From assembly GCA_015655165.1 (NCBI GenBank), contig JAATFN010000228.1, positions 1-20,595 on the forward strand: a stretch of DNA of 20,595 nt, read 5' to 3'. The notes under the pieces are model-generated. The model did no database searches, was not told the origin of the DNA, and saw nothing but the letters and a program-made list of their open reading frames with translations. The stretch comes from Betaproteobacteria bacterium (GTDB lineage Bacteria; Pseudomonadota; Gammaproteobacteria; Burkholderiales; Burkholderiaceae_D). Below, piece by piece: positions 5,807 to 13,587 of this stretch. Each line of letters opens with the position of its first letter. The first letter of the stretch is position 1. The position numbers and the translations under genes are program-made.

Positions 5807-8161
5807 ATGTCGAATGGTACGCATGTATCAGGGCGCGGGAAAACTGCACTGCTGATTTTTGGTGTCATACTGGTGTTGTTGGCGTTGCCGTTAATTGTCG
5901 GTGGTGTGAAATTGATTGCACTGGGCGGTTCATGGTATTACCTGTTAGCAGGTGCGGGATTACTTGTTTCGGGATATTTATTTGCACGTCGTAACACGGC
6001 TTCGGTGGCGGTGTTTGCACTGGTCGTTATCGCGACAATTATCTGGAGCCTAATCGAAGTCGGATTGAATTTCTGGACACTGGTGCCGCGTTTGTCGGGT
6101 GTGTTGGTGTTGTCGGTGCCGGCCTTATTGTTGGCGCCGTATGTACTGTCAGAGCAATCGGGTAAAGTATGGCGTCGTTCTGCCGGTGGGTTGGTTGTTG
6201 CTTTGTTGGTGGCATTCGGTGCGATGTTTTTTCCGCACGGTGTGACAAGAGATACGAGTTGGACCGATGCGCCAGCAGCATTAAGTGACGCGGCAAAAGC
6301 GGCGACAGACTGGTCACATTATGGCCGTACTTCGGCAGGGACGCGGTTTGTACCATTTGACCAGATCAATAAAGACAATGTTGGTCAATTGGATGTTGCC
6401 TGGACATTCCAGACCGGAGAAGTGGCAACCAAAGGCAGTGAAAACCAGAATACCCCATTGCAAATCGGGGATACGGTCTATGTTTGTACACCATTAAATA
6501 AAGTTTTTGCACTGGATGCGGAAACGGGTGTCGAGCGTTGGAAGTACGATCCGCAAATCGCTGACCGTAAAGTATGGAATCGCTGTCGTGGTGTCAGCTA
6601 TGTCGATGCCAGTGCGAATCAGGCAACTACAGCTAACGCACAATGTGCACAACGGATTGTGACATCGACTATTGATGCCAATCTGATCGCGCTGGATGCT
6701 AAGACGGGGCAATTGTGTGAAGGATTCGGCAACAAAGGAGTTGTTGATTTGAAAGTCGGCCTGGGGGAAATCAAACCGAATTACTATATGCCAACATCGG
6801 CGCCCACAGTTGCGAACGGCATGATTGTCATTGGTGGCTGGGTTTATGATGGCCGTGAAGTCAGCGAGCCATCTGGTGTTGTCCGTGCATTCGATGCAAT
6901 AACAGGTGAACTTGCATGGGCATGGGATTTGGGGAACCCCGATATTACCAAATTGCCACCCGAAGGACAAACCTATAGCAGAGGAACGCCTAACGTCTGG
7001 ACAACGCCAGCTGTCGATGAGAAGTTGGGCTTGATTTATTTGCCAACAGGTAATGGGACGCCGGATTACTGGGGTGGACATCGTACAAAAGCCATGAGCG
7101 AATATGCTTCGTCGATTGTTGCGCTGGATATCAAAACAGGTAAAGAACGCTGGAAATTCCAGACAACCCATTACGACGTATGGGATTACGATATTGCCTC
7201 GCAACCTGCGTTGCATGATATTCCGAACGGGGCTGGTGAAAAAATTCCAGCAATTATACAAATCACAAAACGTGGGCAGATCTTCGTATTGGACCGTCGT
7301 GATGGCAAGCCGATTGCCGAAGTGCAGGAAAAACCTGTACCTCAAGGTGGTCCGGAAGCGGAAAGACTGTCGCCGACACAGCCTTACTCGGTTGGTATGC
7401 CGGCTATCGGTGTGGATAAGTTGACCGAAGAGAAGATGTGGGGTGCGACATTCTATGACCAGTTATGGTGTCGTATCGAATATCGCAAACTTGGCTATGA
7501 AGGCGAGTTTACACCGCCAACAACAGAGCGTGCGACATTACAATATCCAGGTAACTATGGCGGGTTTAACTGGGGTAGTGCATCGATTGATGAGTCGCGT
7601 GACTTGTTGGTGGTCAATGACATCCGTATGCCGCAAATTGTGCAGTTGGTGTCGCATGAACTAGTGAAAGATGGTCTGGAAGGGCACAATGTACATCCGC
7701 AAAAAGGGGTGCCTTATGCAGAAGCGGGTAAACAGTTTATGTCGCCTTTAGGCGTACCATGTCATGCGCCACCTTACGGTACAATGACAGCCATTGATCT
7801 GAAAACAAGTAAAATTGTCTGGCAAACACCGATGAGTACGTTGAAAGACACGGGACCATTGGGTATGAAGACAAACTTGTCGATTCCGATCGGTATGCCG
7901 ACGATGGGTGGTCCTGTGACAACTGCATCCGGATTAATCTTTTTTGCCGGTACACAGGATTACTATTTGCGTGCAATAGATTCCGCAACAGGTAAAGAGT
8001 TGTGGAAAGGCCGTTTGCCGGTCGGTGTACAGGCAGCACCTGCAAGTTATGTTTCCCCGAAAAGTGGCCGCCAGTTTGTCGTTGTTTCAGCAGGTGGCGC
8101 CAGACAGTCGCCTGATCGTGGAGATTATGTCATTGCTTATGCTTTACCCAAGCATGAGTAA
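5807..8161 (+). CDS. gcd: Membrane-bound PQQ-dependent dehydrogenase, glucose/quinate/shikimate family
   Basis: This 784-residue quinoprotein oxidises a sugar or polyol-type substrate in the periplasm and passes electrons to ubiquinone. Residues about 12-145 carry five membrane helices (including GGSWYYLLAGAG, as in E. coli Gcd). From about residue 168 (DWSHYGRTSAGTRF) follows the eight-bladed PQQ propeller with repeats such as FALDAETG, IALDAKTG and VALDIKTG. Aligned by eye with E. coli Gcd (796 residues), the key positions kept are Trp398 (W404), catalytic Asp460 (D466) in HYDVWD, Lys488 (K493) in TKRGQIFVLDRR, and the Asn of PGNYGGFNWG (N607). The His262 position is Leu230 (CTPLNK versus CTAHQR), so glucose may not be the substrate and the symbol denotes the family. 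The ATG at 5807 has an AAAAGGA site 6 nt upstream. A PqqU-like receptor gene follows after 63 nt. Confidence 0.93.
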   Translation: MSNGTHVSGRGKTALLIFGVILVLLALPLIVGGVKLIALGGSWYYLLAGAGLLVSGYLFARRNTASVAVFALVVIATIIWSLIEVGLNFWTLVPRLSGVLVLSVPALLLAPYVLSEQSGKVWRRSAGGLVVALLVAFGAMFFPHGVTRDTSWTDAPAALSDAAKAATDWSHYGRTSAGTRFVPFDQINKDNVGQLDVAWTFQTGEVATKGSENQNTPLQIGDTVYVCTPLNKVFALDAETGVERWKYDPQIADRKVWNRCRGVSYVDASANQATTANAQCAQRIVTSTIDANLIALDAKTGQLCEGFGNKGVVDLKVGLGEIKPNYYMPTSAPTVANGMIVIGGWVYDGREVSEPSGVVRAFDAITGELAWAWDLGNPDITKLPPEGQTYSRGTPNVWTTPAVDEKLGLIYLPTGNGTPDYWGGHRTKAMSEYASSIVALDIKTGKERWKFQTTHYDVWDYDIASQPALHDIPNGAGEKIPAIIQITKRGQIFVLDRRDGKPIAEVQEKPVPQGGPEAERLSPTQPYSVGMPAIGVDKLTEEKMWGATFYDQLWCRIEYRKLGYEGEFTPPTTERATLQYPGNYGGFNWGSASIDESRDLLVVNDIRMPQIVQLVSHELVKDGLEGHNVHPQKGVPYAEAGKQFMSPLGVPCHAPPYGTMTAIDLKTSKIVWQTPMSTLKDTGPLGMKTNLSIPIGMPTMGGPVTTASGLIFFAGTQDYYLRAIDSATGKELWKGRLPVGVQAAPASYVSPKSGRQFVVVSAGGARQSPDRGDYVIAYALPKHE

Positions 8162-8179
8162 ATGAGTTTGATGTGTAAA

Positions 8180-8210
8180 ATCGGCTCCTACCGGAGCCGA
8201 TATGTTTTTT
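8180..8210 (+). terminator. Intrinsic terminator or attenuator between gcd and pqqU
   Basis: ATCGGCTCC (8180-8188), loop TACC, GGAGCCGAT (8193-8201), then ATG and a run of six T (8205-8210). A 9-bp GC-rich stem plus T-run is typical of an intrinsic terminator. It lies 14 nt before the GTG of the receptor gene with no room for a separate promoter between the genes, so partial readthrough is likely. Confidence 0.8.
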
Positions 8211-8224
8211 GAAAAGAGTCCCTA

Positions 8225-10366
8225 GTGTTAAATACCCGCCTCATTCGTCTGCCTGTGCGGACAAAAATTTCCCTCTCTGTATCGTTGGTGTTGTCCATGA
8301 TGGTATTCATACCGGTAACAGGGCAAACACAGGAGGCAGCAGAGTCTGTCAACAATGCCGTACAACTGGCCCCGATTGTTGTAAAAAGTACCCGGATCGA
8401 AAAGCCGATTTCTGAAACGCCTGCATCAATCAGTTTGGTCACTGGCGAGCAAATGCGCGGTGGTGGCAATCCGCAGGTTAATTTGTCGGAAAGCTTAAAT
8501 AGTGTGCCGGGTTTATTGATTCAGAACCGGCAAAACTATGCGCAGGATTTGCAAATTTCGTTACGCGGATTTGGTTCACGTTCGACGTTCGGCATGCGCG
8601 GCATGCGCATGTATATTGATGGTATACCGGCAACGATGCCCGATGGGCAAGGGCAGAGTTCGAATGTCGATATTGCCTCGATTGATCGTATTGAAGTATT
8701 GAAGGGCCCGTTTTCTGCGTTGTACGGTAATTCGGCAGGTGGGGTCATTCAGGTGTTTACTGCACCAGGCGAAGGCCCGTTAAAAGTAGGTAGTACGGTG
8801 TCTGTCGGTAGTTTTGGGACACATCGCTATGCACTGGAAGCCAGTGGTGGAACACAACAGCAAACAGGGTTGACCGATTATCGATTGAGCATGAGCAAAT
8901 TCGATACCGATGGTTTTAGAGATCACAGTGCAAGTCGTAAATATCTCGGTAATGCCCGTTTGGGTTTCCGGTTTGATGAAGACAGTACATTGACACTGAC
9001 ATTGAACAGTGTGGATATCAAAGCTGACGATCCTTCCGGTCTGGATGCGGCAACCTATGCGAAAGACCGCACAAGTGTGGCGCCGATTATCAACCAGTAT
9101 AATGTGCGTAAAACCGTTAAACAGACACAAGGCGGTGCGACATGGGAAAAACGCATCAACAGCAATAATGTATTGCAGGTAATCGGTTATTTCGGCACCC
9201 GCCATACAGAACAATATTTATCGATTCCTTATACTGCACAAGCCAGTGTGACGCATGCAGGTGGTGTGATTGATATCGAACGTCAGTATGCCGGGGCGGA
9301 TGCGCGTTGGACCAATCAATCGACATTCGGCGGCAAGCCGATCACATTGGTCGGTGGTATTGCGTATGACTGGTTAGGAGAAGACCGTCAGGGATATGAG
9401 AATTTCACAGGCACAGGTGCTGACCAAGTGTTGGGTGTGAAAGGTAAGTTACGTCGTGACGAACGCAATACCGCGTGGAATCTTGATCCGTATATTCAGG
9501 CGTCATGGGACTTTGCAGATCGCTGGTCATGGGATGTCGGTATGCGTTACAGCTCATTGTTCCTGGACTCCAAAGACAATTACATTGTTGGCGCGAATGG
9601 GGACGACAGTGGCAGTGTGAGTTACCATCAGTTGCTGCCGATGACGGCAATCCACTATGCAGCGACACCGGATCTCAATTTGTATGCAACGCTCGGACGA
9701 GGATTTGAATCCCCGACATTTAACGAGCTGTCATATCGCGATGATGGTCTTGGTATGAATTTCGGTTTGAAGCCGTCGGTCAATACCAATGTCGAAGTCG
9801 GTGCAAAAGCCAAAACCGTCATCGGGAATGTGAATGCCGCAGTCTTTCAGACATGGGCCCGTGATGAAATTGCAGTTAAAAGTGCGAGTGGTGGTCGTAC
9901 GGTTTATGAGAATATCGGTAACACCAAACGTCAGGGCGTTGAATTGGCATGGGATACCACTTTTGCAGGGGATGGTTTAGCGCAAATTGCCTATACCTGG
10001 ATAGATGCAAAAGTAAATAATACTGGTGCAGGTATTCCCGGTATTGCTAAAAACATGCTGTTCACCTCGGTTGGCTGGAGGCCAAAACAAGGCTGGCAAG
10101 CAGGTGCCGACTGGCGTGTTATGGATGCTGTTGCCGCTAACACAGACAACTCGGCCTATGCGTCGGGGTACAGTACAGCTGCTATCTATGGCGGTTATAA
10201 ATTTGACTGGGATAAATGGCAGGTGGGTGCTTTTGCCCGGGTAGACAATCTGTTTGATCGTGACTACATCGGTTCTGTCATTATCAATGATAGTAATAAC
10301 CGGTTTTATGAACCTGCCCCCGGCAGAAACTGGACACTTTCTGTCTCTGCGAATTACCGTTTCTGA
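8225..10366 (+). CDS. pqqU: TonB-dependent outer-membrane receptor, PqqU (YncD)-like PQQ importer
   Basis: This 713-residue protein has a signal peptide (about residues 1-35, basic start then LSVSLVLSMMVF), a TonB-box-like PIVVKST (about 50-56), a plug domain (about 60-180) and a beta-barrel ending in Phe (NYRF), as barrel insertion requires. It matches E. coli YncD, shown to be the PQQ transporter PqqU, in long signature stretches: NLSESL..VPGL, NRQNYAQDLQ, RGFGSRST, DGIPATMPDGQGQ, NSVDIKADDP, GRGFESPTFNELSYR and VDNLFDRDYIGSVI. The likely role is energy-dependent uptake of PQQ into the periplasm. Its place directly after a PQQ-dependent dehydrogenase supports this. The start is a GTG at 8225 with a weak AAGAG site; it is needed for a complete signal peptide, and the next Met codons (8297, 8300) lie inside its hydrophobic core. 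A terminator follows at 10387-10418. Confidence 0.9.
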   Translation: MLNTRLIRLPVRTKISLSVSLVLSMMVFIPVTGQTQEAAESVNNAVQLAPIVVKSTRIEKPISETPASISLVTGEQMRGGGNPQVNLSESLNSVPGLLIQNRQNYAQDLQISLRGFGSRSTFGMRGMRMYIDGIPATMPDGQGQSSNVDIASIDRIEVLKGPFSALYGNSAGGVIQVFTAPGEGPLKVGSTVSVGSFGTHRYALEASGGTQQQTGLTDYRLSMSKFDTDGFRDHSASRKYLGNARLGFRFDEDSTLTLTLNSVDIKADDPSGLDAATYAKDRTSVAPIINQYNVRKTVKQTQGGATWEKRINSNNVLQVIGYFGTRHTEQYLSIPYTAQASVTHAGGVIDIERQYAGADARWTNQSTFGGKPITLVGGIAYDWLGEDRQGYENFTGTGADQVLGVKGKLRRDERNTAWNLDPYIQASWDFADRWSWDVGMRYSSLFLDSKDNYIVGANGDDSGSVSYHQLLPMTAIHYAATPDLNLYATLGRGFESPTFNELSYRDDGLGMNFGLKPSVNTNVEVGAKAKTVIGNVNAAVFQTWARDEIAVKSASGGRTVYENIGNTKRQGVELAWDTTFAGDGLAQIAYTWIDAKVNNTGAGIPGIAKNMLFTSVGWRPKQGWQAGADWRVMDAVAANTDNSAYASGYSTAAIYGGYKFDWDKWQVGAFARVDNLFDRDYIGSVIINDSNNRFYEPAPGRNWTLSVSANYRF

Positions 10367-10386
10367 GTTGTTTGCAGGGTGTCATG

Positions 10387-10418
10387 AAACCGCATCGTTG
10401 GCGCGATGCGGTTTTTTT
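10387..10418. terminator. Bidirectional intrinsic terminator between pqqU and lysR-type gene
   Basis: AAACCGCATCG (10387-10397), loop TTGGCG, CGATGCGGTTT (10404-10414), with the T-run going on to 10418. The stem is 11 bp. It serves the convergent receptor gene (plus) and the LysR gene (minus), whose TAA stop (10417-10419) overlaps the T-run. Confidence 0.9.
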
Positions 10419-11304
10419 ATGTAGATGTTGCAAAGCGTTTTGTCAGCCAGTCGATAAATATGCGTAGTCGGGGCGACAAGTGTCTGCTGCGAGGATAGAG
10501 TACAGACACAGGCATGGGCTCGGGATCCCAGGCGGCAAGTACGGCGACTAATCTGCCTTGCTGGATATCTTCTTTCATGCCGTAAGCCGGCGCCTGAATT
10601 AATCCGAATCCTGCCCGTGCAGCCGCCGCGTAGGTTTCGGCACCATTCACGGAAACGGTATAGGGCAGCATCACGTGGCGGGTTGTGTTGTGCTCGATAA
10701 ATGCGAGCGGTAATACGCCACCGGTAGAAGAGCGATATGCGACCATCTGGTGCCCTGCGAGCGCATCAATATGTTGAGGTATGCCATGTCGCTGTATATA
10801 ACCGGGTGATGCACAGGTGGTTTCTGTCAATGTTGTCAGTTGTTTTGCAATCAAGTCGCTGTCCGCGAGTTTGCCCACACGTACTACACAGTCTACACCT
10901 TCTTGTAAGAGATCGATAAAACGGTCACTCTCGCTGATTTGTAATGTGATGTCCGGGTAGGTCTGTAAAAATTCCGGCAGATACGGCATCATAAAGTGGC
11001 TGGCCAATTTGCCATGGACATTCACATGCAATAGCCCGCGGGGTTTGACGCTGGCAAAGGCGTTTTCTGCTTCCTCGATGTCGGCCAAGAGACGCAGGCA
11101 TTGCTGGTAGTAGGCCTGACCATCTAATGTGGCGCTGACATGGCGTGTTGTGCGTTGTAACAGACGCACTCCCAATCTGGCTTCCAGGGCCTGAACCGCT
11201 TCTGTAGCCGACGAGCGTGGCAAGCCCAGATCATCGGCGGCCCGGGTGAAGCTGCGGCACTCTACAATCCGGGTAAATACCCGCATGGCGTCAATACGGT
11301 CCAT
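10417..11304 (-). CDS. LysR-family transcriptional regulator
   Basis: A 295-residue DNA-binding regulator of usual family length. The N-terminal winged helix-turn-helix (about residues 1-60) begins MDRIDAMRVFTRIVECRSFT and includes RAADDLGLPRSSATEAVQAL and LGVRLLQRTTRHV. The rest is a two-lobed effector-binding domain (about 90-290). The overall pattern fits the CrgA/DsdC-like subgroup that often sits divergent from a short-chain dehydrogenase, as here. By the usual LysR rule it probably controls the divergent SDR gene and itself through the 110-nt shared intergenic region, where a TTCGA-AATA-TCGAA dyad lies. The effector is unknown. No clear ribosome site precedes the ATG at 11304, but the start fits the family N-terminus exactly. 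Confidence 0.92.
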   Translation of the reverse strand: MDRIDAMRVFTRIVECRSFTRAADDLGLPRSSATEAVQALEARLGVRLLQRTTRHVSATLDGQAYYQQCLRLLADIEEAENAFASVKPRGLLHVNVHGKLASHFMMPYLPEFLQTYPDITLQISESDRFIDLLQEGVDCVVRVGKLADSDLIAKQLTTLTETTCASPGYIQRHGIPQHIDALAGHQMVAYRSSTGGVLPLAFIEHNTTRHVMLPYTVSVNGAETYAAAARAGFGLIQAPAYGMKEDIQQGRLVAVLAAWDPEPMPVSVLYPRSRHLSPRLRIFIDWLTKRFATST

Positions 11305-11306
11305 TG

Positions 11307-11320
11307 TTCGAAATATCGAA
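11307..11320. promoter_or_regulatory. Dyad in the lysR-SDR divergent promoter region
   Basis: TTCGA-AATA-TCGAA, a 14-bp inverted repeat immediately before the lysR start codon. On the minus strand a TATAAT hexamer (11338-11333) lies just upstream, so a protein bound at the dyad could block lysR transcription. It is a candidate autoregulatory site, not proven. Confidence 0.35.
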
Positions 11321-11414
11321 TGATAATGTCGGATTATAGGAGATTATCTTTCTTTTATGTATAGATATAGTGTTTGCATACCCGCCGATGTCCGGTGGCA
11401 ACAGGAGAAATCAA

Positions 11415-12164
11415 ATGAGCCAGCAAGCAAACACAAGCACAAAAGTCGCCTTGGTCACCGGTGCGTCCGGTGGTATTGGCGCGGCGATTGCAGAACGCCT
11501 CGCACATGACGGCTTTGCCGTCATTGCCCATTATTCGGGGAGTCGTGGTGCGGCAGAAGCATTAGTACAAAAAATCATATCGGCTGGGGGCCGTGCTGTT
11601 GCGGCACAAGCCGATATTGCCGATCCCGGTGCTGTGGCGCGATTGTTCGATACAACAGAAACCGCATTCGGTGGCGTGGATGTCTTGGTCAACAATGCTG
11701 GCATCATGCAGTTGGCGACGATTGCCAACAGTGATAATGCCTTGTTTGAACGGCATATCGCGGTGAATTTGCAAGGGACATTCAATACCTTGCATCAGGC
11801 AGCTAACCGTTTGCGCGATGGCGGGCGTATTGTGAATATCTCCTCTAGCGTAACAGCCTTGTTGCAGCCAACCTACGGCGTGTATGCGGCCACAAAGGCT
11901 GCTGTGGAGGCCTTGACCAGCGTGTTGGCCAAAGAGCTGCGTGGCCGCAATATTACGGTCAATGCCATTGCCCCAGGGCCGACTGCGACCAAACTGTTTC
12001 TTGATGGCAAACCACAAGACATCGTCGATCGTCTTGCAAAAGCTGCACCTCTGGAGCGTTTGGGACAGCCTGCGGATATTGCGTCAGCAGTCGCCTTTCT
12101 GGTTGGAGAGGATGGTGGCTGGATCAATGGACAGACATTGCGCGCTAATGGTGGGTTGATCTGA
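11415..12164 (+). CDS. Short-chain dehydrogenase/reductase (SDR, FabG-like)
   Basis: A 249-residue cytoplasmic NAD(P)-dependent oxidoreductase of classical SDR type. Visible motifs are the cofactor loop TGASGGIG (15-22), NNAG (93-96), the active-site serine in NISSS (143-145), YAATK (Tyr157, Lys161) and the PG motif in NAIAPGPTATKLF. It ends with the family's GWINGQTLRANGG. The substrate cannot be deduced; the same fold serves many ketone and alcohol substrates. The start is fixed by an AGGAG ribosome site 7 nt before the ATG at 11415; a longer open frame to 11370 adds an unlikely N-terminus. It is divergent from the LysR gene, which is its likely regulator. Confidence 0.93.
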   Translation: MSQQANTSTKVALVTGASGGIGAAIAERLAHDGFAVIAHYSGSRGAAEALVQKIISAGGRAVAAQADIADPGAVARLFDTTETAFGGVDVLVNNAGIMQLATIANSDNALFERHIAVNLQGTFNTLHQAANRLRDGGRIVNISSSVTALLQPTYGVYAATKAAVEALTSVLAKELRGRNITVNAIAPGPTATKLFLDGKPQDIVDRLAKAAPLERLGQPADIASAVAFLVGEDGGWINGQTLRANGGLI

Positions 12165-12256
12165 CCACCTTCACGCAAGGGATACTTTTTTTGCATAACC
12201 TCGCCTGTATCTCTGTGTCAGAATGAAGCTATTCATTAACACACTGATTGATTGTC

Positions 12257-13105
12257 ATGGACGACCCTATTGTTTACTTGAATGGTGTATTGACACCATT
12301 GTCTGACGCCAAGGTTCCGGTGTTGGATCGCGGCTTTATTTTTGGTGACGGTATTTATGATGTGGTGCCGTTATATGGCAAAAAGGGGTTTCGTACAAAA
12401 GAGCATCTTGCACGGTTGTTTCGTAGTCTGGCAATGATCGGTATTCCCAATCCGCATACGGAAGAACAATGGCGTGCATTGATTGATCAGGTGGTCGCAG
12501 CCAATGGGCTTGATGACCAATTGGTCTATATTCAGGTGACCCGAGGTGTTGCCAAACGTACCCATGCTTTTCCGAAAGAAGTTACGCCGACGGTCTTCAT
12601 CATGACCAATCCCTTGGTGTTGCCGTCAGAGAAGGCGCGTCATGAAGGTGTAGCGTGTGTTGCGATCGAGGATCGTCGCTGGTTGAATTGCCAGATCAAG
12701 GCAACCTCGCTATTGGGGAATATTCTTGCTGCAGAGCATGCCGCGCAATCAGGTGTACTGGAGTCGATCCAGTTCAGAGATGAGTATCTGACAGAAGGAT
12801 CATCATCAAATATCTGGGTTGTTAAAAACGGTACATTGCTGGCGCCACCCAAGGACAATCTGATTTTAGAGGGCATCCGTTATGGCTTGCTGGAAGAGCT
12901 GTGCGTGAGTGAAGGGATTCCTTTTTAAGCACGTAAAATGACCAAAGAGGAAGTTTTTGGCGCTGATGAGGTGATGATGTCGTCGGCGAGCAAAGAGCTG
13001 TTGCCGGTCGTTAAGATCGATGGCAAAGCAATCGGTAATGGCAAGCCTGGAGCGGTGTTTGGCAGGCTTTATGCGGCTTACCAGAAAGCAAAAGCCGCGT
13101 TGTAA
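12257..13105 (+). pseudogene. dat: D-amino acid transaminase (class IV, PLP), interrupted by an in-frame TAA
   Basis: Frame 12257-13105 would encode a 282-residue class IV aminotransferase, the usual length, but TAA at 12926-12928 stops it after 223 residues. After the stop the same frame goes on without shift (ARKMTKEEVFGADEVMMSSA, then LLPVVKIDGK and GNGKPGAVF) to TAA at 13103-13105, with clear homology to the family's C-terminus. One base change (GAA to TAA) would explain it. The N-terminal part keeps the PLP lysine (Lys148 in QIKATSLLGN) and the EYLTEGSSSN segment. The lost part carries the SSASKE loop that helps bind the PLP phosphate, so the short product is probably inactive. An intact enzyme would interconvert D-amino acids and 2-oxoacids, for example in D-alanine/D-glutamate supply. 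An ATG at 12938, 9 nt after the stop, could in theory restart translation. It lies upstream of ybeD-lipB-lipA. Confidence 0.88.
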
Positions 13106-13207
13106 TTGCGGGAAAAGTCAGTCACATCGGGTGAAAGATCTTGGTGTGACTGGAACAAATGGCACGATCGACGTAAAATAGTGCATGTTATTGAATAGCT
13201 GCCGATT

Positions 13208-13480
13208 ATGCCTCAGTCTCCTGAAGAATCCTTAATTGAATACCCTAGCGACTTTCCGATTAAGGTGGTCGGTGTCATGGAAGATGGTTTCGCGCAAGCA
13301 ATTGTCGATTTGCTTGTAACGCATGACCCTGATTTCCATGCCGGTAAAATGGATATGCGTCCTTCATCCAAAGGTAATTACCTGTCGTTGACAGTAACAA
13401 TTCGCGCGATCAGTCGGGCACAACTTGACCAGATTTACCGCGATTTGTCGTCGCATGAATTAGTCAAATTCGTCTTGTAA
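13208..13480 (+). CDS. ybeD: DUF493 (YbeD) family protein
   Basis: A 90-residue cytoplasmic protein of the YbeD/UPF0250 family with an ACT-like fold. Shared features are EYPSDFPIKVVG near the N-terminus, RPSSKGNYLSLTVTI in the middle (the family's PSSKGNY) and the terminal LVKFVL. E. coli YbeD is 87 residues and its gene also lies near lipB. Its function is not established; a regulatory role linked to lipoate synthesis has been suggested from this conserved placement. It starts at the ATG at 13208 without an obvious ribosome site. The 107-nt gap to lipB holds a nested hairpin at 13489-13517. Confidence 0.9.
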   Translation: MPQSPEESLIEYPSDFPIKVVGVMEDGFAQAIVDLLVTHDPDFHAGKMDMRPSSKGNYLSLTVTIRAISRAQLDQIYRDLSSHELVKFVL

Positions 13481-13488
13481 ACACGGGT

Positions 13489-13517
13489 ATTGCCGTAACA
13501 CATTGCGTGTAGGCAAT
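13489..13517 (+). other. Nested hairpin between ybeD and lipB
   Basis: Outer stem ATTGCC (13489-13494) / GGCAAT (13512-13517) and inner stem ACAC (13498-13501) / GTGT (13507-13510). No T-run follows, so it is not a standard terminator. It may be an RNA processing or stability element in the ybeD-lipB transcript. Confidence 0.35.
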
Positions 13518-13587
13518 GGTGTGGCCTGAAATACCGAATCTGGTCGAGAAAAACACGACTGCCTGCGTTTTAGTTACACTTTGTTGT

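Noticed and set aside
6494..7345. 283-codon open frame on the minus strand
   Set aside because: It lies wholly inside the PQQ dehydrogenase gene, which has full family homology; the minus product has no recognisable domain and is a shadow frame.
12926..12928. TAA read as a sense codon (alternative code or programmed readthrough)
   Set aside because: Other genes in the window, including the SDR's neighbours lipA, ribA and cyoA, end normally at TAA, and no recoding signal is visible; a point mutation or sequencing error is simpler.
13516..13587. Longer LipB start at the ATG at 13516
   Set aside because: The extra 24 residues lie outside family homology and the region forms part of an intergenic hairpin; 13588 fits the usual LipB length.
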